This document shows, piece after piece, positions 1-7,543 of a stretch of 26,827 nt of DNA. The notes beneath the pieces are model-generated. The model worked only from the letters and a program-made list of their open reading frames with translations, was not told the origin of the DNA and did no database searches. Numbering within the stretch: the stretch's first letter is position 1; every line of letters begins with the position of its first letter. Both the position numbers and the translations under genes were made by a program. Source of the stretch: Firmicutes bacterium UBA3936 (GTDB lineage: Bacteria > Bacillota > Dethiobacteria > Dethiobacterales > Dethiobacteraceae); NCBI GenBank assembly GCA_002385745.1, contig DGEC01000001.1, positions 1 through 26,827 of the forward strand, in the 5' to 3' direction.

Positions 1-51
1 CCTAAAGTAATTTTACACTAACCTAATTTTCCCTTTCCCGGCCCCAGCTTC

Positions 52-630
52 TTAAGGCGCGGCAGCTCCGTCGCCGAGCTCCACAACGGCAATACATTCC
101 AGTGCAACTCCTGCTGCATTGCTGACAATTTCCGCTATCTGCAGAAACTGCCGCTCACTTAGCCTATCCTTTTGCACCACAATATTCACGCTGCCGTCCT
201 GGAGAAAAAAGACAGCCTCCCCGTATCCCTGGGCTTTAAGCATATTTTCCAGCATTAATTCCTTTTCCATCAGATCCACCAGGTCAAACAGCTTGGCTTC
301 CGCTTCATTCTTCCCTTCCGCGCTGATATTGGGATCGGCAACCATCTCCCGGAGTATTTCCATTTCACTTGCCCGGACACTGTTCCGCTCCATCCTGTAG
401 CCTGCAAGAAAATCCTCATAACTATCCCCTGTTTCTTCTCCGGGGTCGGAAGTCACCGCCTCCCACGGTTCTTCTTTATCCCCGCTATTTTGCGGCACAT
501 CGTTCCCGTCGTTTTGAAAACTGCTGAAATCAAACCGGTTCGCTTGCAGGTTTCTCAGGTAAAAAATGCCGACCACGGCGATTAGCAGCACCAAAATCGT
601 TGTCATCTTCCTGACAGCTTCATTTTCCAT
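52..630 (-). CDS. spoIIIAH: Stage III sporulation protein AH (SpoIIIAH)
   Basis: Last gene of the spoIIIA operon, 192 residues. In the known system SpoIIIAH sits in the mother-cell membrane and binds forespore SpoIIQ across the intermembrane space, so that the two form a channel needed for late forespore gene expression. The sequence shows one N-terminal membrane segment (about residues 9-26), a long acidic linker (about 40-75), then a helical and beta C-terminal domain ending in VVELGDGAAAP. That domain belongs to the ring-building (EscJ/PrgK-like) class by family knowledge. The start ATG lies 20 bases after the spoIIIAG stop. The call rests on gene order, size and topology, all of which fit. 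No terminator is visible in the 51 bases left of the stop codon. Confidence 0.93.
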   Translation of the reverse strand: MENEAVRKMTTILVLLIAVVGIFYLRNLQANRFDFSSFQNDGNDVPQNSGDKEEPWEAVTSDPGEETGDSYEDFLAGYRMERNSVRASEMEILREMVADPNISAEGKNEAEAKLFDLVDLMEKELMLENMLKAQGYGEAVFFLQDGSVNIVVQKDRLSERQFLQIAEIVSNAAGVALECIAVVELGDGAAAP

Positions 631-650
631 ACTATCCTCCCCTAAAAATG

Positions 651-1250
651 TTATTCCATGGGCAGTACCTTGACACGATGGGCGGGCAGATTGAGGGCAG
701 TCCTGACGGCGCTGTCCACTTCTTCCAGCAGTCTTATGCCGCCTTCACCTTTAACTGTCACCATAACACCTGCAACCTGCGGCATTGTTGCCTTTTCGAC
801 CACAGCCTGCTGCCCGCCTCCTCCCTGCACCATAACAGTTTGTGAACGTTCTGTTTCCTCCCCTATAATCCGGGTCCCGCCGCTCCCGTCCTCTTCCTCT
901 GTACTGCGTTTTGTATATTCAGTATCCTGCAGGTAGCTGTAAACAGGTCCGCTTTCCAAAGCGATAAAGACTCTCACATCCCTGACGCCCTTTACCGACA
1001 GCAAGCAGGCGCGCAGCTCCTCCTCCAGCTGTTCCCTATAGGCACCGGGATTGCCCGCAGCTTCTGCAATCTGCCTTTGACTTGGTGCAACCTTAGGCAT
1101 TTCTTCCCTGCTGCCCGAACTCAAGTACATAAAGTAAATGCCTGCCGCCAGCAGTAGGGGTATGACCCAGACCGGGTACTTGGCCTTCTGCTGTTTGTCG
1201 CCGTTTTTCAGAGTGCTCTTTGTCAGCCGCCGCCAAAAACTTTCTGCCAT
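651..1250 (-). CDS. spoIIIAG: Stage III sporulation protein AG (SpoIIIAG)
   Basis: SpoIIIAG forms a large ring in the mother-cell membrane facing the forespore and is a core part of the SpoIIIA-SpoIIQ channel. The protein has a basic cytoplasmic N-terminus, one membrane helix (YPVWVIPLLLAAGIYFMYL, about residues 26-44), an acidic and Gln-rich linker, and a C-terminal ring-building domain that includes VAGVMVTVKGEGG and ends HRVKVLPME. I place the start at the ATG at 1250 (199 residues), because AGGAGG lies 8 bases upstream. An in-frame GTG at 1259 would add three residues. A Gly/Gln insert (QGGGGQQ) interrupts the ring domain, as in other family members. It lies between spoIIIAF and spoIIIAH with short gaps. 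Confidence 0.93.
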   Translation of the reverse strand: MAESFWRRLTKSTLKNGDKQQKAKYPVWVIPLLLAAGIYFMYLSSGSREEMPKVAPSQRQIAEAAGNPGAYREQLEEELRACLLSVKGVRDVRVFIALESGPVYSYLQDTEYTKRSTEEEDGSGGTRIIGEETERSQTVMVQGGGGQQAVVEKATMPQVAGVMVTVKGEGGIRLLEEVDSAVRTALNLPAHRVKVLPME

Positions 1251-1271
1251 CTGCCGCACCTCCTCATCTCC

Positions 1272-1880
1272 TTACTGCTCCTCCAGCCGTACTACCACAA
1301 TCTCCCGGGAAACAGCCAGTTCTTTGGCCAGGCAGCGCTCCAGGACGGGATCACGCCTGTTCTCTTGGGCTTTTTTCTGCGGACCCTGTACTCTGATTTC
1401 AACTTCGGCCACCGGTCCCGCTTTTTCCCCTGTTTCGGGCAGCTTCTTGGCGAGAACGTTAACTTCCCGCAGCATCCCCGCCTCATCCTTATTCAGGTTT
1501 TCTTCAACTTCCAGGGTCAGACCGGTTACCTCATAGCCTTCTGCAAGCAGGATGCCGGCAATCTTATCCGCCAGCAGATCCTTATAGCGGGACACGGTCA
1601 GCTCCTGTTTCACTTGTTCAATCTCGCCCAGTATTGCAGCCGTATACTCTTCGTCATAGTAAGAGTCCGTCGCATCCGGAAAAAAAAGATGCAATGCCGG
1701 ATTAGGCTGCAGCGGGTCCAGAAGACGCAAAGGCGCAAGGAGGAATAAAATTAAAATAATTCCAACTGCCATATTGACAAAAGGCTGCAGATCTTTGCGC
1801 GGAAGCAGCATTTCCAATATTGTCACAAGGATTATAAGCACGGCTATATTGCGGATCACAGCAGATAAAATATTAAGCAT
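1272..1880 (-). CDS. spoIIIAF: Stage III sporulation protein AF (SpoIIIAF)
   Basis: A 202-residue protein with two N-terminal membrane helices (about residues 5-25 and 33-53, the second containing AVGIILILFLLAPL). A soluble C-terminal domain of about 140 residues follows. In the family this domain has a ring-building fold, and the protein is part of the mother-cell SpoIIIA complex. A PPPEKAGPVAEVEIRVQGP-like stretch, here containing ETGEKAGPVAEVEIRVQ, precedes a strongly basic segment. The start ATG follows AAGGTAGGTG with a short spacer and begins 7 bases after the spoIIIAE stop. Order, size and topology fit SpoIIIAF. No unusual changes are seen. Confidence 0.9.
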   Translation of the reverse strand: MLNILSAVIRNIAVLIILVTILEMLLPRKDLQPFVNMAVGIILILFLLAPLRLLDPLQPNPALHLFFPDATDSYYDEEYTAAILGEIEQVKQELTVSRYKDLLADKIAGILLAEGYEVTGLTLEVEENLNKDEAGMLREVNVLAKKLPETGEKAGPVAEVEIRVQGPQKKAQENRRDPVLERCLAKELAVSREIVVVRLEEQ

Positions 1881-1887
1881 GGCGCAC

Positions 1888-3051
1888 CTACCTTAACATA
1901 AAGGAAGCATTTCCGGCACCGGCAATAATGGTAATGGCCAGGTAAAATACAAGCCCGACAACGGCAACGGCGGCAAAAACAAGGGACAGGCAGTTGCCCA
2001 TGGTATTCAGGGAGTCGCATAAGTCCGTCTCTCCCAACGGCTGTATCAGAGCCGCCGCCAGTTTATAAATCAAGACCAGTACCAGTATCTTAAGCAGGGG
2101 AAAAACAACAAGAAAAAATAAAATTAAAATACCGGCAATATGAACCGTATTTTTCAGTATCAGCGTCGCCCCGGCCACCGTTTCCACAGCATCTGACAGC
2201 GCCCCTCCCACTACCGGCAGCAGGTTTGTGGCAAATTTGGCGGTCCGGATCGTTACCGCGTCTCCCACCGACGAAGCCAGGCCATAAACGGATAAAAGTC
2301 CGGTAAAAACGGTCATGGACAGCCCCATCCCCCAGACGGCAAGGTTTTTCAGCAAATTTGCCATATTGCTCACTGTAATCCGCGGAGAGAAGAAATTGAC
2401 TATGGATAAGACCGTAGTCAGGTAAATCAGGGGAAAAATAATGCCCCGCGCCAGGGAAGCAAAAAAATGTACGGAGAAAACAATTACCGGCCGGAAGATT
2501 GCCGCAGACGCCAGGCTTCCGAGGGAAGCCAAAAGGGCAAGCAGCAGGGGAAGTACCGCCAAAATTAAATCTACCATGGAACCAACCGTCTTTCTTCCCA
2601 GTTCCACGGCAATGCTGAAACTGTGCATGGCAATTACAATCAAAGCCAAATAAACAACAGACTGCGTCATTGCGGCAATATTCTCGTTGGCAAAGGCTTT
2701 TTCCAGGTTTTTCAGCACAGCGGCCACTACTGCAAGCAGCAGGAGTTTCCCTAAAAGGCTAAGATTAAGATAAATCTCCTGCCAGAGAAATCTCCAGAGG
2801 CCGCTTAATACTTCCCCGGGGGAGAATCCCCGGTCATCACCCCTGAACCATTGTAAAATCTTTTCAAGGGACAGCTCCGGTATGTATTCTCCCGCTTCCC
2901 GCTGCAACTCTTCCCAAAAAGTTTCCATTTCACTTAAATCAAGCTGCTGCAGTTGTTCTGCGGCAAGATTGCTTTCGTTTTCGGCAGCCGCCTTTTCTGC
3001 TCTGATTAAAAAAAGTAAAAGCACGATCACGAGTACAAAGCATTTTTTCAT
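1888..3051 (-). CDS. spoIIIAE: Stage III sporulation protein AE (SpoIIIAE)
   Basis: The largest membrane protein of the operon, 387 residues, with an N-terminal signal-like segment (MKKCFVLVIVLLLFLIRAEKAAA). A short extracytoplasmic region (about 25-90) comes next, then about seven or eight hydrophobic segments up to the C-terminus. SpoIIIAE is required for activation of late forespore transcription and is thought to be the transport-like membrane core of the channel. The conserved central region includes the run NLLPVVGGALSDAVETVAGA, which is typical of the family. ATG is preceded by AGGTGA. The gene sits 7 bases after the spoIIIAD stop, so translation is probably coupled. Confidence 0.95.
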   Translation of the reverse strand: MKKCFVLVIVLLLFLIRAEKAAAENESNLAAEQLQQLDLSEMETFWEELQREAGEYIPELSLEKILQWFRGDDRGFSPGEVLSGLWRFLWQEIYLNLSLLGKLLLLAVVAAVLKNLEKAFANENIAAMTQSVVYLALIVIAMHSFSIAVELGRKTVGSMVDLILAVLPLLLALLASLGSLASAAIFRPVIVFSVHFFASLARGIIFPLIYLTTVLSIVNFFSPRITVSNMANLLKNLAVWGMGLSMTVFTGLLSVYGLASSVGDAVTIRTAKFATNLLPVVGGALSDAVETVAGATLILKNTVHIAGILILFFLVVFPLLKILVLVLIYKLAAALIQPLGETDLCDSLNTMGNCLSLVFAAVAVVGLVFYLAITIIAGAGNASFMLR

Positions 3052-3058
3052 AATTCAC

Positions 3059-3445
3059 CTACGGCACAAATTTCAGGATTGTCTCCAGGACAGCCGAGAG
3101 CAGGGGCATGGACATCACAAGAATCAGCAGTTTGCCTGCAAACTCCACTTTCTGGGCAATAATACCTTCGCCCGTATCACGGCAAATCTGCGCGGCAAAT
3201 TCCACCAGGTAAGCAATGCCGACTATTTTCAAAAGCAGGCCCAAATAAACAGGAGACACATCCGCCTGCGCGCTTATTTCTGTCAAATACCCGAGAACAG
3301 CCGACAAATAGAAAGTAACCCTTAAAAAAATGATAACGCCGGCCACCACGGCAACCAGGGCAGCATAAAAAGGATTATATTCTCGAAGGACGGTTGCCAG
3401 GAATGCTGCAATCAAAGCAAACGCCACAATCTGGATAATCTCCAC
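3059..3445 (-). CDS. spoIIIAD: Stage III sporulation protein AD (SpoIIIAD)
   Basis: A 128-residue integral membrane protein with about four hydrophobic segments. The family is conserved in endospore formers and is part of the SpoIIIA mother-cell complex. The N-terminus begins with a hydrophobic stretch (MEIIQIVAFALIAAFLATVL). The run VEFAAQICRDTGEG, common in SpoIIIAD, is present at about residues 80-94. The start codon is GTG, with GGAAG upstream. SpoIIIAC and SpoIIIAD resemble each other in family terms, and SpoIIIAC here looks like a half-size relative, as expected. No damage is visible. Confidence 0.93.
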   Translation of the reverse strand: MEIIQIVAFALIAAFLATVLREYNPFYAALVAVVAGVIIFLRVTFYLSAVLGYLTEISAQADVSPVYLGLLLKIVGIAYLVEFAAQICRDTGEGIIAQKVEFAGKLLILVMSMPLLSAVLETILKFVP

Positions 3446-3477
3446 TGGGCTTCTTCCTTTCCCTGCCTGCCCGGTAG

Positions 3478-3684
3478 TTAATAAAGATTAAAGATTGTTT
3501 TAATATTGGAAAACAGTTCATTAATAAGCTGAATAACCATTAACAAAACCACAACCACGCCACCCAGAGTCAGCATTTGCGCCTGCTCCTCTTTACCGGC
3601 CTGCTTCAAAACAATATTCAGTACGGAGATAAATATTCCGATACCGGCTATCCGGAAAATCAGATCAATGTTAAAACCGCTCAT
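3478..3684 (-). CDS. spoIIIAC: Stage III sporulation protein AC (SpoIIIAC)
   Basis: A very small membrane protein of 68 residues with two hydrophobic helices (about 8-27 and 39-58) joined by a short charged turn (KQAGKEEQAQ). The size and the residues GIGIFISVLNIVLKQAGKEE match SpoIIIAC, a member of the mother-cell SpoIIIA complex. AAAGGAG lies 6 bases before the ATG. It is separated from spoIIIAD by 32 bases and from spoIIIAB by 30, and all read in the same direction. Confidence 0.93.
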   Translation of the reverse strand: MSGFNIDLIFRIAGIGIFISVLNIVLKQAGKEEQAQMLTLGGVVVVLLMVIQLINELFSNIKTIFNLY

Positions 3685-3714
3685 TTAAACTCTCCTTTGC
3701 AGCAGTCTGAAAGG

Positions 3715-4239
3715 TTAGAGCAGCAGGATGACCATAGCCGTCCCCGATAGGACTCCCAGGTACCGCCACATTTTTTCACCCCTGGCATACCTTTCCTCCG
3801 CATCCCGGGAGAAGGATGTCAATTGCTCCTCTACGGCGGTAAATTGTTTGAGCTGGTCTTCTCTGCCCAAACCGCCCAGTCCCGCTGCCGTGCGGGTCAG
3901 AACTGCCCAGTCCCTCTCCGTCAAATCAAAATCTTTTCTTTGTTCCGCGGCGGCTTTCATCCAGGCTGCCTCAGCTCCGGCGCTGTCTGCATCCCGGAGA
4001 TTGCGGCAGACTGCTGTAAAAAACTCCTTAACTTCCCTGCTTTCCAGCATGTCAGCCACTTGGCGGAAGGCCCGTGGAAGCGGTGTCACAGTGTAGCCGA
4101 CTTCCGCCGCCAAAAGCCGTAATGCCAGCCTGAATTCTTGCAGCTGCCTGACACGCGCTCGCAGCCTGGCAATTTGCAAGTTGCTCCACAACATTGAAGC
4201 AAGCAGTATAAAAAATGCCCCCAACCCCTTAACCAGCAT
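3715..4239 (-). CDS. spoIIIAB: Stage III sporulation protein AB (SpoIIIAB)
   Basis: A 174-residue protein with hydrophobic segments at the extreme N-terminus (about 4-20) and C-terminus (about 157-174), and a helical soluble middle. This layout resembles the type II secretion/pilus F-type fold, with which SpoIIIAB is distantly compared. It is thought to work with the SpoIIIAA ATPase. The motif LRLLAAEVGYTVTPLPRAF is typical of the family. Its start overlaps the end of spoIIIAA by 11 bases (the SD GGAGGAAG lies inside spoIIIAA), which suggests translational coupling and fits an ATPase plus membrane-partner pair. Confidence 0.93.
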   Translation of the reverse strand: MLVKGLGAFFILLASMLWSNLQIARLRARVRQLQEFRLALRLLAAEVGYTVTPLPRAFRQVADMLESREVKEFFTAVCRNLRDADSAGAEAAWMKAAAEQRKDFDLTERDWAVLTRTAAGLGGLGREDQLKQFTAVEEQLTSFSRDAEERYARGEKMWRYLGVLSGTAMVILLL

Positions 4240-5224
4240 CCGGCTCTTCCTCCGTAAACAGCATTTTTTGCATAAATTCTCCGGCGTAAACTTTTTCCAC
4301 GGTACCGGGCCCCTGGCGTCTTGAAAGCACTATAAGCCGTTCAAAGAAGTTGTTTCTCAATAGATATGCCAGACTGGGACGACGTATGAGTTCCCGGACA
4401 TTTTGCCCGTGGGCCGTTGCCAGTACACTTGCCCCCGTATTAATCACTTCTTCCACCGCCCGGGCATCTTCCGCCCTCCCCAGTTCATCCGTCACCACCA
4501 CCTGCGGCGACATGGACCTGACAAGCATCATCATCCCCAAAGCCTTGGGACAGCCGTCCAGAACATCACTGCGCATTCCCACATCAAGCTGCGGTTCCCC
4601 CCGGTAGCAGCCGGCAATTTCCGAACGTTCATCCACTATTCCCACCTTGCAGCCCGGCCTCCCGCGCCCCGGGTCTCCGTCGGACAAAAGACGCGCCAGG
4701 TCCCGCACCATTGTAGTTTTCCCGGCTTGCGGAGCTGAAACCAAAAGCGTATGGCGGACTCTTTTTTCCTGAAAACAATAAACATGTGGCAGAAGCGGCT
4801 CTGCTGCTCCCTTTATTTCCCTGGCAATCCGGATGGCAATGCCGCTTATTTCCCGCAGAAGCCTGACCTCCCCGCCCTCTCCGATTACCCGCCCGGCAAA
4901 CCCGGCCCTGTGTCCTCCGGGAAGAGAAAGATAACCCCGTCTAAGCTCTTCATCCCGGGCATAGAGAGAAAAATCCGTCATTACAAGTAAAATATCATGC
5001 AAATCCTTGACGGTAACCCGGTAGGCATCACGGGGGCTTTCCGCGATCCCCCGCGGGCCCGCAAACTTTTCCTCGCTTCCCGCCTGCAGAATTAAAGGTT
5101 GTCCCGCCCGCAGCCTGATTTCCTCCAGCTTTTCTGCCACCTGTTCAGGCAGCCCGCTCAGGCATTCACGCAGGTACCCCGGCAGCAGGGGCAGAATCTG
5201 CGCCTGCCATTTCTTTTCTTCCAT
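4229..5224 (-). CDS. spoIIIAA: Stage III sporulation protein AA, secretion-type ATPase (SpoIIIAA)
   Basis: First gene of the operon. It encodes the ATPase of the SpoIIIA complex, related to secretion ATPases of the VirB11/PilT class. A Walker A-like P-loop (SAPQAGKTTMVRDLAR, about residue 167) and a Walker B strand (VVVTDELGR) are present. The first Gly of the classical P-loop is Ser, which is common in this family. A conserved GCYRGEPQLDVGMRSDVLDGCPKA block and a TGASVLATAHG block follow, as in other SpoIIIAA proteins. I prefer the ATG at 5224 (331 residues), with GGTGA upstream; GTG at 5236 is also in frame. The candidate sigma-E promoter places the transcription start close to 5236, which favours the ATG. 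Confidence 0.94.
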   Translation of the reverse strand: MEEKKWQAQILPLLPGYLRECLSGLPEQVAEKLEEIRLRAGQPLILQAGSEEKFAGPRGIAESPRDAYRVTVKDLHDILLVMTDFSLYARDEELRRGYLSLPGGHRAGFAGRVIGEGGEVRLLREISGIAIRIAREIKGAAEPLLPHVYCFQEKRVRHTLLVSAPQAGKTTMVRDLARLLSDGDPGRGRPGCKVGIVDERSEIAGCYRGEPQLDVGMRSDVLDGCPKALGMMMLVRSMSPQVVVTDELGRAEDARAVEEVINTGASVLATAHGQNVRELIRRPSLAYLLRNNFFERLIVLSRRQGPGTVEKVYAGEFMQKMLFTEEEPDAG

Positions 5225-5240
5225 TTTATTCACCACTACA

Positions 5241-5269
5241 TACTTATGGGGACATGCCGTACTTTATGC
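5241..5269 (-). promoter_or_regulatory. Candidate sigma-E promoter of the spoIIIA operon
   Basis: On the minus strand GCATAAA (5263-5269), 14 bases, then CATAAGTA (5241-5248). Known sigma-E sites in Bacillus have a -35 close to KMATAWW and a -10 starting CATA, about 14 bases apart. The -35 and spacing match exactly, and the first four bases of the -10 match. The site lies between the terminator of the preceding gene and spoIIIAA, where the mother-cell promoter is expected. The predicted start of RNA is near 5234, giving a very short leader. Confidence 0.5.
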
Positions 5270-5293
5270 CTGTAATCAAAAAGGGCAAAAGGC

Positions 5294-5323
5294 AAAAAAA
5301 AAAGCCTCACCCAAGTGAGGCTT
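5294..5323 (-). terminator. Rho-independent terminator after the zinc-ribbon gene
   Basis: Read on the minus strand: perfect 9-bp stem AAGCCTCAC / GTGAGGCTT with a TTGG loop, followed directly by a run of nine T. It begins 10 bases past the stop codon at 5333. It closes the aroK/pepQ/efp gene group and isolates spoIIIA from it. Confidence 0.93.
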
Positions 5324-5332
5324 AAAGTCCGC

Positions 5333-5785
5333 CTAGATCTCTCCGTTTTCCTTTTCTTCCGCCTTGTATTCGCCCAAATCCTCAAAGTCTTCATTGTCAT
5401 TGACAAAAACCACGTGTTCGCAGTTGGGACAAAGTATTTCTACCACATCATCGTCTTCCAGCATGTCATCGTCAATATACACAATTTCATGGCATTCGGG
5501 GCATTCTACGGAAAACATCTCGTCGTCTTCCCGGTCATCGTAGTATTCTTCCGGTTCCCCGTCATCGTAAAAATCATCCTCAAGATCATTTAAATCCTGG
5601 TCAATTGCCTCTGCATAATCTGTCAAATCATCATAATCGTCCCTCAGCCGGCCGATTGCTTCAGCCATTTCAGCAAGCACATCAATTATTGCCCTGAAAA
5701 GTTTGCTTTCCCTTTTCTCTTCGTCAAGGCCAAGTCCTTCGGCCAGTCCCTTAAGATACGCTACACGGGAATTGAGATCGTTCAT
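5333..5785 (-). CDS. CD1247-type N-terminal domain protein with C-terminal zinc ribbon
   Basis: A 150-residue acidic protein. The N-terminal part (about residues 1-45, MNDLNSRVAYLKGLAEGLGLDEEKRESKLFRAI) is a helical domain found next to efp and spoIIIA in many Clostridia and named after C. difficile CD1247. The middle (about 45-90) is very rich in Asp, Glu and Tyr. The C-terminal part holds two CxxC pairs (CPEC at about 95 and CPNC at about 122) that should bind one zinc. The role is unknown. A clean Shine-Dalgarno (AAGGAGGG) lies 9 bases before the ATG, and it is co-oriented with efp, 31 bases downstream of it. It is probably a conserved small regulator or adaptor, but the sequence does not show a partner. 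Confidence 0.85.
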   Translation of the reverse strand: MNDLNSRVAYLKGLAEGLGLDEEKRESKLFRAIIDVLAEMAEAIGRLRDDYDDLTDYAEAIDQDLNDLEDDFYDDGEPEEYYDDREDDEMFSVECPECHEIVYIDDDMLEDDDVVEILCPNCEHVVFVNDNEDFEDLGEYKAEEKENGEI

Positions 5786-5816
5786 GGGTTAAAACCCTCC
5801 TTAAGTAATTTAAATG

Positions 5817-6374
5817 CTAAACCCTTTCGATGTATTCACCCGTCCGGGTGTCGATACGCAGGACATCCCCTGTATTAATAAAGAACGGCACCTGGACTAT
5901 AAGGCCTGTTTCCATTTTTGCCGGCTTTGAGCCGCCGGAAGCGGTATCTCCCCTGACTCCAGGCTCTGTCTCGGCAACCACCAGTTCTACAAAGTTGGGC
6001 ATTTCCACACCGATAATCTTGTCCTGATAGAAAAGCACGGTTATATTCATATTTTCCTTTAGATATTTGATATTATCACCAAGCTGCTCCCTTGTAAGGG
6101 AGAACTGTTCGAACGTCTCATTATCCATGACAAAATAATCGTCTCCGGAATTATACAGGTACTGCATTTCTCTTCTGTCTAAAATAGCCCGCTCCACCTT
6201 TTCCCCTGCTCTAAAGGTCCTTTCCGTGGTTGCCCCGGTACGGATATTTTTCAGCTTTGTCCGTACAAAGGCCGCACCTTTTCCCGGTTTAACATGCAGA
6301 AATTCTACAATCATATAAACTTCTCCGTCCAGTTCAATGGTTAGTCCGGTATGAAAATCGCTTGTTGTAATCAT
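5817..6374 (-). CDS. efp: Translation elongation factor P
   Basis: EF-P (185 residues) binds ribosomes stalled at proline runs and restores peptide-bond formation. The three beta-barrel domains are all present: a KOW-like domain (about 1-64), a central OB domain (about 67-127) and a C-terminal OB domain (about 130-185, ending TGEYIERV). The tip loop HVKPGKGAAFVR places Lys32 at the site that is modified in many bacteria. The residues around it (KPGKGAAFVR) are the common bacterial type with a lysine tip. No modification enzyme is in the window. The SD GGAGGGG lies 5 bases before the ATG. It follows the Xaa-Pro peptidase gene by 15 bases, a common arrangement in Firmicutes. Confidence 0.98.
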   Translation of the reverse strand: MITTSDFHTGLTIELDGEVYMIVEFLHVKPGKGAAFVRTKLKNIRTGATTERTFRAGEKVERAILDRREMQYLYNSGDDYFVMDNETFEQFSLTREQLGDNIKYLKENMNITVLFYQDKIIGVEMPNFVELVVAETEPGVRGDTASGGSKPAKMETGLIVQVPFFINTGDVLRIDTRTGEYIERV

Positions 6375-6389
6375 TATGACCCCTCCATT

Positions 6390-7448
6390 TTACAGACATA
6401 GTAATTCTTTTGAACCGGCAGTCAGGTTGCAAATCCCGTCATCAGTGATCACTACCAGGTCTTCTATGCGGACACCGAATTCCTGCTGCAGGTAAACACC
6501 CGGTTCCACAGTGACCACCATACCGGACTGCAGCATGTCATCCGAAAGGGGTGAAAGGCGGGGTTCTTCATGAACTTCCCTTCCGACACCGTGTCCCAGC
6601 CCGTGGCCGAAATATTCCGCCAGTCCATATTCCTTTAGCACATCACGGGCCAAAGAATCGGCCTGCCGGCCGCTTATCCCGGGCTGCAAATAAGCAAGGG
6701 CGGTTTTTTGCGCTGCTAGCACTGCCTCATAGACAGTGCGCTGCCTGGCCGTTACCTTCCCGACAAAAACAGTTCTCGTCATGTCGGAGCAGTAGCCGTC
6801 CACAATACAGCCGAAATCCAAAACCACCGCCTCCCCTTCTGCAATAACCTTGTCGGAAGCGGTACCGTGGGGCATTGCGGAACGGTAGCCGGAAGCAACT
6901 ATGATCGGAAAGGCAAGGCCTTCGGCAGACTGCCTGCGCATAAAAAATTCCAATTCCAAAGCCAAATCCCTTTCCCTGACCCCGGGCTTTATTAGCGGCA
7001 GGATATGTACAAAAGCCTGGTCGGCAAGTGCTGCGGCAGCTTTAATGGCTCTGATTTCCTGTGCACTTTTAATCTGCCTGAGGCATCTGAGCGGTGAGAT
7101 AATTGCTTTCAGTTGTGTTTTCCCAAAAGCCTGTGCTAATTTTCCGTACGTATCCACTGTAAGGTGATCAGACTCTACAGCCAGGGCAGGGACATCGCCC
7201 AAAGTTTTTGCCGCCTTTTCCCAGATATCGCCTGCCGCATCGACAACTGTAAAACCTGCAGCCTGCTGACCCGCCTGCTCGAGATAACGAAAATCGGTAA
7301 GCAGGTAAGCTTGCTTTTCCGTAATCAGCAGAACGCCCGCTGTACCGGTAAAACCGCTTAGGTAAGCGACATTTACCGGATTAGTCACCAGAATCGCCGG
7401 CAGGTTTTCGTTCTTCAGGTGCTGCCGCAGCGCCTCCAATCTTTCCAT
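6390..7448 (-). CDS. Xaa-Pro aminopeptidase / Xaa-Pro dipeptidase (M24B)
   Basis: A cytoplasmic metallopeptidase of family M24B that removes residues next to proline from peptide ends. The five metal ligands are all visible (numbering from the ATG at 7448): Asp211 (VVLDFG), Asp222 (SDMTRT), His286 (GHGLGHGVG), Glu315 (VEPGVY) and Glu329 (RIEDLV). The N-terminal creatinase-type domain covers about residues 1-125, and the pita-bread catalytic domain the rest. I take the ATG at 7448 as the start (352 residues), since GGAGG lies 7 bases before it; an ATG at 7454 overlaps the ribosome site. Aminopeptidase P-like and prolidase-like members cannot be told apart by eye, so no symbol is given. It pairs with efp, both being linked to proline peptides. 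Confidence 0.93.
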   Translation of the reverse strand: MERLEALRQHLKNENLPAILVTNPVNVAYLSGFTGTAGVLLITEKQAYLLTDFRYLEQAGQQAAGFTVVDAAGDIWEKAAKTLGDVPALAVESDHLTVDTYGKLAQAFGKTQLKAIISPLRCLRQIKSAQEIRAIKAAAALADQAFVHILPLIKPGVRERDLALELEFFMRRQSAEGLAFPIIVASGYRSAMPHGTASDKVIAEGEAVVLDFGCIVDGYCSDMTRTVFVGKVTARQRTVYEAVLAAQKTALAYLQPGISGRQADSLARDVLKEYGLAEYFGHGLGHGVGREVHEEPRLSPLSDDMLQSGMVVTVEPGVYLQQEFGVRIEDLVVITDDGICNLTAGSKELLCL

Positions 7449-7454
7449 AAACAT

Positions 7455-7543
7455 TCCTCCGCGGCAGCCGCGACTGCCTGTATTTTATCACTTTATATTT
7501 CTCCCAGGCGGCAAAAAATCCTTCTGTCTGAAAAAAAGGAGAA
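7455..7543 (-). promoter_or_regulatory. Leader between aroK and the Xaa-Pro peptidase gene
   Basis: An 89-base gap, the largest inside this group. On the minus strand it has an AT-rich stretch with GATAAAAT (7482-7489), a possible -10. A small hairpin (GGCAG, 6-base loop, CTGCC, about 7463-7478) lies just before the ribosome site of the peptidase gene. No convincing -35 is seen, so an internal promoter is possible but not shown. Confidence 0.3.
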
